In this document: one piece after another, positions 58,386 through 64,000 of the stretch | Layout of the letters: each line of letters opens with the position of its first letter | How positions within the stretch are numbered: the stretch's first letter is position 1 | Source: Pseudomonas entomophila | GTDB taxonomy: Bacteria; Pseudomonadota; Gammaproteobacteria; Pseudomonadales; Pseudomonadaceae | Assembly: GCF_018417595.1 (NCBI RefSeq) | Contig: NZ_CP070982.1 | Coordinates: 2,810,001-2,874,000, forward strand | Length of the DNA stretch: 64,000 nt | Direction: 5' to 3' | Made by a program: the position numbers and the translations under genes | The notes under the pieces: generated by a model | What the model saw: the letters and a program-made list of their open reading frames with translations, nothing else | The model's database searches: none | What the model was told of the DNA's origin: nothing

Positions 58386-58494
58386 CGAAGTCATCTCCAT
58401 CATGGGTGGTCAGTGCGGTCGGGTGGCGACCTGTTGACGGGCATGATGGCGGGTCAGGATTTTCCCCGGATTAAGACGCAGGATCAGCGCGGCA

Positions 58495-58610
58495 CCTGTA
58501 GGAGCGGCCTTGAGCCGCGAAAGGGCTGCGTAGCAGCCCCAGGATTTCAGCTTTGGCAAAGATCGCCGGGGCCGCTCTGCGACCCTTTCGCGGCACAAGG
58601 CCGCTCAGGG
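58495..58610. repeat. REP pair between small exported protein and lipoprotein genes
   Basis: CCTGTAGGAGCGGCCTTGAGCCGCGAAAG.. and ..CTTTCGCGGCACAAGGCCGCTC are imperfect inverted copies. They lie in the upstream regions of the small exported protein and after the lipoprotein gene. Confidence 0.8.
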
Positions 58611-58628
58611 ATCGAGCCAGTCTCACGA

Positions 58629-59261
58629 TCACCGCGTGATCAACCGCTCATGCACCCACCCCTGGTCAGTCAACACCATGGCGCGGGTCTCCTCGAGCGG
58701 CTTCGCGGCACTGCCGGCGGCCTGGCCCAGGCCGATGACGTCGGCCTGCACCGCCTCATCGCCGGCCCAGCCCGGCAGGTCGGTGACCTGGTAGCGGTAG
58801 GTCACCTGCGAAACCTTGCGCCCTTCACGTTCGGCTGGCTTGCTGAACGCGGTGATCTCGGTGAGCCGGGCCTTGCCGAAGCACAACCCGCCGGTGCTGC
58901 CGCCATCCGCGCGCTTCACGGCGTCGGCGCGGTAGTACTTGCGGCCCTCGTCGGTGAGGTCGTAGGCGTAATAGATGTCGGTGCGGGCAGGCTGCCACAG
59001 GCGCTCGGGCACCTCGGTGCGGGAAATTTCCCGTTCGCTGACCACGCCGACCTTGGCCAGGGCGCGCAGCGCCTTGTTGGTGCCATCGACGTCGAAGTCG
59101 CGGGTCCGGGCGGGGAAGGCGGTGATCACGAAGCAGTGCGGGTACTGGGTGTCGAGGTAGGCCTGGGCGGCCTGGCGAAAGCTGGCTTCGCGGGTGTCCT
59201 GGCCGGCCGAGCAGCCGAACAGCGTGGCCAGCAGGGCCAGCGGTACGATCTTCCTGTTCAT
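58629..59261 (-). CDS. Lipoprotein of unknown function
   Basis: 210 residues. The N terminus MNRKIVPLALLATLFGC is a lipoprotein signal with lipobox LFGC (Cys17). The mature domain (about 18-210) has no family I recognise; it contains repeated beta strands (VTYRYQVTD, ARMAVLTDQGWVHE-like ends). Likely periplasmic and anchored to the inner face of the outer membrane. Monocistronic. Confidence 0.8.
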   Translation of the reverse strand: MNRKIVPLALLATLFGCSAGQDTREASFRQAAQAYLDTQYPHCFVITAFPARTRDFDVDGTNKALRALAKVGVVSEREISRTEVPERLWQPARTDIYYAYDLTDEGRKYYRADAVKRADGGSTGGLCFGKARLTEITAFSKPAEREGRKVSQVTYRYQVTDLPGWAGDEAVQADVIGLGQAAGSAAKPLEETRAMVLTDQGWVHERLITR

Positions 59262-59495
59262 CGTAAGGCTTCCTTGTAGTTGCCAATTGCGCAGCGAACA
59301 CCGGCCGGGCCGGTCGGATCGGGATTAGAACCCGCAAGCCAGAGCGGCCGCAATCATGGCAACTGGACATGTCGGCGGGGTTGTGCGCGCCATCGCCGGG
59401 TGTTGGGACGGGTGAAAAACCAGGGCTCATCCATACTGCTCTGATCCGCCCCGGCGTCACCGGGGCAACCGGGGACCTTCCAGGAGAGCAGGCAG

Positions 59496-60314
59496 ATGGC
59501 CAAGGCCGAGGGCAAGAAACGCAAGGGTGACGACGGCAAGCGGTTGGGGCGCAAGGATTATGAAAGCGAACTCAAGCGCCTGCACGTGGAACTGGTGAAG
59601 CTGCAGCAGTGGGTGGTGGAGAAGGGCCTGAAGGTGTGCATCGTCTTCGAAGGCCGCGATGGTGCCGGCAAGGGCGGCACCATCAAGGCCATCACCGAGC
59701 GGGTCAGCCCGCGGGTGTTCCGGGTGGTGGCGCTGCCGGCGCCGACCGAGCGGGAAAAGACCCAGATCTACGCCCAGCGCTACCTCACCCATCTGCCGGC
59801 CGCCGGCGAGGTGGTGATCTTCGACCGCAGCTGGTACAACCGCGCCGGCGTCGAGCGGGTGATGGGCTTTTGCAGCGACGAGCAGGCGCAGAAGTTTCTC
59901 ACCGTGGTGCCGATGTTCGAACGGATGATGGTCGAGTCGGGGATCATCCTGATCAAGTACTGGCTGGAAGTCAGCGCCGAGGAGCAGGCACGGCGCCTTC
60001 AAGACCGCATCGACGACGGCCGCAAGCTGTGGAAGCTGTCGCCGATGGACATCAAGTCCTATAACCGCTGGGATGAGTACACCCGCGCCCGCGACGAGAT
60101 GTTCGCCGCCTCCGACTCATCCTGGGCGCCGTGGTACATGGCGCGGTCGGAAGACAAGCGCAAGGCGCGGCTGAACATTATCAGTCACTTCTTGCAGCAG
60201 ATTTCCTACAAGGATTTAAGCCAGGCGCACAAGGTCACGCTGCCCAAGCGCGGCAAGATCGGCAAGTACAAGGCCATGCCTTATCCGTTCAAGATGGTTG
60301 CGGAGCGGTTCTGA
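59496..60314 (+). CDS. ppk2: Polyphosphate kinase 2 (PPK2)
   Basis: 272 residues of the class I PPK2 family, single-domain. Walker A is FEGRDGAGKGG (about 51-61), the lid and DRSWYNRAG (about 110-118) bind nucleotide and polyphosphate, and KLSPMDIKSYNRWDEYTRARDEM follows. It makes NTPs from polyphosphate and NDPs. An N-terminal Lys-rich extension (about 1-20) precedes the domain. ATG 59496 has CCAGGAGAGCAGGCAG upstream. Confidence 0.94.
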   Translation: MAKAEGKKRKGDDGKRLGRKDYESELKRLHVELVKLQQWVVEKGLKVCIVFEGRDGAGKGGTIKAITERVSPRVFRVVALPAPTEREKTQIYAQRYLTHLPAAGEVVIFDRSWYNRAGVERVMGFCSDEQAQKFLTVVPMFERMMVESGIILIKYWLEVSAEEQARRLQDRIDDGRKLWKLSPMDIKSYNRWDEYTRARDEMFAASDSSWAPWYMARSEDKRKARLNIISHFLQQISYKDLSQAHKVTLPKRGKIGKYKAMPYPFKMVAERF

Positions 60315-60316
60315 AA

Positions 60317-60402
60317 CCGTAGGGGCGGCTTTAGCCGCGATCACCCGCGAAGCGGGTGCCATAACCGTGGTGCCTGCATCGCGGCTAAAGCCGCTCCTAC
60401 AA
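60317..60402. repeat. REP pair between ppk2 and rnz (overlaps rnz 3' end)
   Basis: CCGTAGGGGCGGCTTTAGCCGCGAT.. is inverted to ..ATCGCGGCTAAAGCCGCTCCTAC, enclosing a palindromic CACCCGC..GCGGGTG. The right arm runs into the rnz stop codon region (60397). Confidence 0.85.
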
Positions 60403-61359
60403 GACCTCGACCAGCCGGCCATCACGCCCCAGGTGATAGCGCTGCAGATCCTGCGCCAGGACCAGATTGCCGCGATAATGCGCCAGCGCTTCTTCGCGTA
60501 CATCCTCGATCGAGCTGCCACGTGCCGAGCCGGTACCCTGGTAGCGCGCGCTGAAGTGAGTCAGCACCAGGTTCGGTACCTGCGCCGCCTCGGCAAACCG
60601 CGCCACCGCGGCGGCGGTGCTGTGGCCGAAGGTGGCCTGGGCACGCTCGACCACCGGCTCCGTGAAGGTCGATTCGTGCACCAGAACATCCACCGCTTTG
60701 GCCAGCTCGGCCAGCAATTCCGGGCGGTCGTTGTCGCCACAGACGATGATGCGTTGCGGCGGGCGCTGAGGCTGCAGGTAGTCCTGTGGCTTCAGCGCCC
60801 GCCCTTCATGTTCCACCGCCAGGCCACGGGCCAGTTGGCCCCACAGCGGCCCGGCCGGCACGCCGTCGGTCTGCAGGCGCGCGGTATCCAGCCGTGGCTC
60901 GGGGTCCTGCTCGTCGAACACGAAGCCGTAGGAGGGCACGCGATGGGACAGCTCGACCTTGCCGACCTGGATATTGCCGCAGGTGAACCCATCGAAGGTC
61001 TCGAGAGGCTGCAGTTGCAGCTCGAACGGCAGGTAGGTGTCGCTGACCGCCAGGCCCTGGCGCACCCAGTCGTGCAGGGCGGTGGGCATGATCAGCGGCA
61101 GCGGCGTCTTGCGCCCGGACATGCCTGCGCTGGCCAGCAGCCCCGGCAGGCCGAAGCAGTGGTCGCCGTGGACATGGGTGATGAAGATCGCGCGCAGGTC
61201 ACGCATCGACAGTGGGCTGCGCAGCAGCTGGTGCTGGGTGCCCTCGCCGCAATCGACCAGGTACCAGCCGTGGCCGGTGGATTCGATGACGGCGGTTGCG
61301 CTTACATTGCGGGCCTTGGTGGGCACACCGGAAGAGGTGCCCAGAAACTGCAGGTCCAT
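60397..61359 (-). CDS. rnz: Ribonuclease Z (ElaC type)
   Basis: 320 residues of the metallo-beta-lactamase tRNase Z family. The zinc motif is [15 protein letters not shown]; further ligands are H-x in VLVHESTF and LTHFSARY. It cleaves 3' trailers of tRNA precursors that lack CCA, or acts as exonuclease RNase BN. The start ATG 61359 lies 15 bases after a weak ribosome binding site (AAGGAGTCAGGCA). Convergent with ppk2 over a REP pair. Confidence 0.93.
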   Translation of the reverse strand: MDLQFLGTSSGVPTKARNVSATAVIESTGHGWYLVDCGEGTQHQLLRSPLSMRDLRAIFITHVHGDHCFGLPGLLASAGMSGRKTPLPLIMPTALHDWVRQGLAVSDTYLPFELQLQPLETFDGFTCGNIQVGKVELSHRVPSYGFVFDEQDPEPRLDTARLQTDGVPAGPLWGQLARGLAVEHEGRALKPQDYLQPQRPPQRIIVCGDNDRPELLAELAKAVDVLVHESTFTEPVVERAQATFGHSTAAAVARFAEAAQVPNLVLTHFSARYQGTGSARGSSIEDVREEALAHYRGNLVLAQDLQRYHLGRDGRLVEVL

Positions 61360-61581
61360 TGCCTGACTCCTTGACGTTTACGACGCACCGCATTGCGCGG
61401 CGCGCGCGGAGGCTAGCATGGCTGCGGCTGCGAGCAAAGCCGGTCAGCGAATTGGCATCCTGCACCAGCACCCAAGCTACTGGGCAAGGTGATGCAGGCA
61501 AGGTGTGGAAAGTGTAGTGTAGCCTGGCGGGCGGGCAGGGCCGTGAAACTGTCATGCGCTTGTCATGAGGCTGATTCTAGG

Positions 61582-62628
61582 ATGCCAGGATACTTCCGGA
61601 TCGCATCGCGCATGCTCAACGCCAGCACCCCACACCACGAAGCGGACCTGCACGGCCTGCTCTACGCCTATGTGTTTCGCCCCGGCTTGCCGGGGCGTGA
61701 ACTCGACGCGGCGCAAGCGACGGCGCGCCTGCTCGCGCCTGACCACAGCGACGAGTTCCTCTGGTTGCACCTGAACCTTGCCCACGCCGCCTGCGAGCGC
61801 TGGATGAAGAGCAACCTCGACCTGCCGGAAACCTTTTTCGAGACCTTGCGCGAAGGGTCGCGCTCCACGCGAATCGAGCATGTCGACTCGGCCTTGCTGG
61901 CGGTGGTCAACGACCTGGTGTTCAGCTTTGGTCTGGTGTCTTCCGATGTCTCGACGCTATGGGCCTGCGCCCGCTGCCGGCTGCTGGTCAGCGCCCGGTT
62001 GCAGCCGCTGCATTCGGTGGACGAGCTGCGCTCCTCGGTGAAGCGCGGAGAATGTTTCGGTTCCACGGTGGAACTGTTGGTGCACCTGGTGCGCGACCAG
62101 AGCGACCTGCTCACCCAGGTGGTGCGCGAAACCACGCTGAAGGTCGACCGTATCGAAGACCAACTGCTATCGCTGCGTTTGAGCGACAACCGTGCCGAGC
62201 TCAGCAGCCTGCGCCGCGTGCTGGTGCGCCTGCAACGCCTGCTGGCCCTGGAACCGGGCTCGCTGCTGCGCCTGCTCAATCGCCCGCCCGAGTGGCTGGG
62301 CGAGCAGGATATCCGCCAGATGCGGGCTTCCACCGAGGAGTTCTCGGTGATCATCAACGACCTGACCAGCCTGGTCGAGCGGATCAAGCTGCTGCAGGAA
62401 GAGATCGCCGCCAAGCTCACCGAGCAGAACAACCGCACGTTGTTCACCCTGACCGTGGTGACCGTGCTGGCGCTGCCGATCAACATCATCGCCGGCTTCT
62501 TCGGCATGAACGTCGGTGGCGTGCCGCTGGCGGACGACCCTCACGGTTTCTGGGTGCTGGTGGCGCTGGTGGTGACCTTCACGGTAATTGCAGGGCGCTG
62601 GGCGTTTCGCAAGCGCGGGGACTACTGA
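61582..62628 (+). CDS. zntB: ZntB/CorA-family metal transporter
   Basis: 348 residues from ATG 61582; ATG 61612 is an alternative start and the frame is open earlier without better signals. A cytoplasmic domain with long helices (about 1-280) is followed by two membrane segments (LFTLTVVTVLALPINIIAGFF and HGFWVLVALVVTFTVIAG). GMN motif is in FFGMNVGG. ZntB-type proteins move zinc, often with protons. Its end overlaps the converging PAP2 gene by 50 bases. Confidence 0.9.
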   Translation: MPGYFRIASRMLNASTPHHEADLHGLLYAYVFRPGLPGRELDAAQATARLLAPDHSDEFLWLHLNLAHAACERWMKSNLDLPETFFETLREGSRSTRIEHVDSALLAVVNDLVFSFGLVSSDVSTLWACARCRLLVSARLQPLHSVDELRSSVKRGECFGSTVELLVHLVRDQSDLLTQVVRETTLKVDRIEDQLLSLRLSDNRAELSSLRRVLVRLQRLLALEPGSLLRLLNRPPEWLGEQDIRQMRASTEEFSVIINDLTSLVERIKLLQEEIAAKLTEQNNRTLFTLTVVTVLALPINIIAGFFGMNVGGVPLADDPHGFWVLVALVVTFTVIAGRWAFRKRGDY

Positions 62629-63412
62629 CCTCGGTGACTGCCGACGCCTGCAACGCGGGTCGGCCGTAGAACACCAGCGCCGTGCCCCAACTGGTCAGCC
62701 AGACGAAAATCCCGGCCCAGAAGGTGTGGGACATGTAGTGCCAGCCCTGCAATACCCGGGTGGTGCCATAGATGAACCCGACCACGAGGATCGCCAGCAG
62801 AAGCTTGCGGGCGTGTGGCCAGCGGTGGCGCAGGGCGACGAAGTACAGGGCCAGCAAGGTGAAACCACTGGATGCGTGGCCGCCCGGCCAGCAGCGGCCT
62901 GGCCCGGCCTTGTCCAGCCAGGTGAACTGCTGGTACCACTCCAGATGCGCCTCGTTGCCCCCGTACAGGGTGGTTTCCACAGGGCAGTACACACCCGTGT
63001 GGCTCTTGAGGTAATGGATGACGCCGGTGCACAGGGCGAAGGCCACCACGACATACAGGAAGTCGCGCCGGTGATCGGCGGTAAAGCGCAGCAGCGGGGC
63101 GATTCGAATGCCTTCGACGGCGCGGGTCGCTTGCGCGGAACGGCGCAACAACGGCCACAGCAATGACAGCAGCAGGCCGATGACGGCCAGTTCGCCGGTC
63201 CAGTCCGGGAGAATCCGTGGCCACTTGTGGGTGGCTTTCTCGAACCAGACGTTGTGCTGGAAGATGAACTGGCCGCTGGCTGGGTCCAGCAGCAGGTCGC
63301 TGATCCAGCGGTCCAGGCGGGTCAGGTCGAACAGCACGAAGACCAGCGCCGACAGCAGCAGCGGCAGGCCGAGGTTGTTCAGGTAGAAACGCGCGCGCGG
63401 TGTGAATGGCAT
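62579..63412 (-). CDS. PAP2-family membrane phosphatase
   Basis: 277 residues with five or six membrane segments. Phosphatase motifs: KSHTGVYCP (variant of the first motif), PGGHASSGF (second, catalytic His) and TRVLQGWHYMSHTF (third). The motifs resemble phosphatases that act on lipid A or undecaprenyl-type phosphates in the inner membrane, periplasmic face. Its last 50 bases overlap the end of zntB. It is followed directly by the histidine phosphatase gene upstream on the same strand, so the two may form an operon. Confidence 0.9.
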   Translation of the reverse strand: MPFTPRARFYLNNLGLPLLLSALVFVLFDLTRLDRWISDLLLDPASGQFIFQHNVWFEKATHKWPRILPDWTGELAVIGLLLSLLWPLLRRSAQATRAVEGIRIAPLLRFTADHRRDFLYVVVAFALCTGVIHYLKSHTGVYCPVETTLYGGNEAHLEWYQQFTWLDKAGPGRCWPGGHASSGFTLLALYFVALRHRWPHARKLLLAILVVGFIYGTTRVLQGWHYMSHTFWAGIFVWLTSWGTALVFYGRPALQASAVTEVSSPRACETPSALQLP

Positions 63413-63413
63413 G

Positions 63414-64000
63414 TCAGGCTCCCTTGCCGACTTCGAGCTTGCGCCACTGGGTGGCGTTCATCTGGCCAAGGATCCTGGCCTGGCCATGGCTGCCCAGGGT
63501 GACGAACAGGGCACTGGCGTAGCTGCTCGAACGTTCGCCGCCGGCGACCCCTAGCGTGCGCTCAAGCTGGTCGATGCAACCACTGTGGGTGACCAGCACC
63601 AGATTATGCCCGGCACGCTTGTGGGCGAAGACCGCCTGGCTGAAATCCCGGTCACATTGCGCCAGCCATTCCTGGGTGGCAACAGGTTTGGCAAACATGA
63701 AACCGGCGGTCTGCTGGGTGCGCACCTCGGGGCTGGCGAGCAGGTCGGCGCTGTCCAGGCCCAACTGGCGCAGGCCAGCGCCGACCCCTTCGGCGGCCTG
63801 GCTGCCGGCAACGGTGATACCGGTGGGGTCGTTCAGGCAGGCCGCATGGGAGCGGTCGCACCGCTCGGCATGGCGTACCAGGACGATCACCGAACCGGCT
63901 GCCCATTCGCCGTACACACCCTGGCTGCGCATCTGCTGCGCGCTGCCCAGGTCGGCGACCTGCGTGGAGGTTACCCAGCGGGTCGCCGCCACCAGTGCCA
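63414..64000 (-). CDS. Histidine phosphatase family protein, 5' end beyond window
   Basis: The visible 192 or so residues have the phosphohistidine motif VLVRHAERCDRS and a second His in LVLVTHSGCIDQLE. This fits the PmrG/Ais branch of the histidine phosphatases, which remove phosphate from LPS core heptose. The frame runs off the window end, so the true start (likely with a signal peptide) is not seen; the GTG at 63992 is probably internal. The PAP2 gene starts two bases after its stop, so the genes are co-transcribed. Confidence 0.75.
   Translation of the reverse strand, partial: ALVAATRWVTSTQVADLGSAQQMRSQGVYGEWAAGSVIVLVRHAERCDRSHAACLNDPTGITVAGSQAAEGVGAGLRQLGLDSADLLASPEVRTQQTAGFMFAKPVATQEWLAQCDRDFSQAVFAHKRAGHNLVLVTHSGCIDQLERTLGVAGGERSSSYASALFVTLGSHGQARILGQMNATQWRKLEVGKGA

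Overview
The window reads as chromosomal DNA of a fluorescent pseudomonad of the Pseudomonas putida group. Reasons: the rRNA operon sequence, the D-lysine (AMA) locus in the gene order I recall from P. putida, the MexS/MexT pair, high-GC coding with G/C third positions, and many copies of the short palindromic repeats (CCTGTAGGAGCGG... / ...CCGCTCCTACAGG) typical of that group. Species assignment is inference.

Layout. 1-3750: distal half of an rRNA operon (tRNA-Ile with a garbled 5' part, tRNA-Ala, 23S, 5S, terminator, an 80-bp tandem duplication). 3766-5909: divergent mexT/mexS without an adjacent mexEF-oprN. 6218-7579: an orphan 453-codon gene of unknown function. 7614-19396 (minus strand): a nine-gene, tightly overlapped operon whose first six genes are an ebo/edb cluster (eboD-C-A-B-E-F). 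This cluster type is linked to scytonemin-precursor export in cyanobacteria and to nematode repellence in P. fluorescens. Three unusual genes follow: a secreted protein with one CXXCH motif, a 798-residue protein of unknown family and a beta-propeller-like protein. 19797-25456: FAN1-like nuclease coupled to an XPD/DinG-type helicase, then phosphoglucomutase.

25631-34647: mixed metabolic genes (pirin with a hairpin-masked ribosome binding site; a divergent RidA/flavoprotein and DUF1028/M20-peptidase group; a secreted small protein; a truncated GntR regulator at a rearrangement scar; a PuuD-type amidohydrolase; an orphan membrane protein). 35041-43195: D-lysine locus, with a polar amino-acid ABC transporter, D-lysine oxidase AmaD, an RpiR regulator, DpkA and aminotransferase AmaC. 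43417-45365: HAAAP amino-acid permease and thiol peroxidase Tpx. 45568-54546: a four-gene tripartite RND efflux operon (MdtABC/MuxABC with OpmB). 54640-64000: an MFS transporter, a lower-GC two-gene cassette (Rossmann-like cysteine-rich protein plus a DUF1848 protein with a C-terminal CX3CX2C), small envelope proteins, PPK2, RNase Z, a ZntB/CorA transporter, a PAP2 phosphatase and a histidine phosphatase cut by the window end.

How the genes work together: the ebo operon looks like one unit that makes, processes or exports a small molecule across the inner membrane. The D-lysine locus forms an uptake-oxidation-reduction route toward L-pipecolate. The MdtABC-OpmB operon encodes a complete inner membrane-periplasm-outer membrane pump. 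The candidates most worth follow-up are the three genes appended to the ebo cluster, the 56267-58167 cassette, the masked ribosome binding site of the pirin gene, and repeated operator-like half sites in the D-lysine locus.
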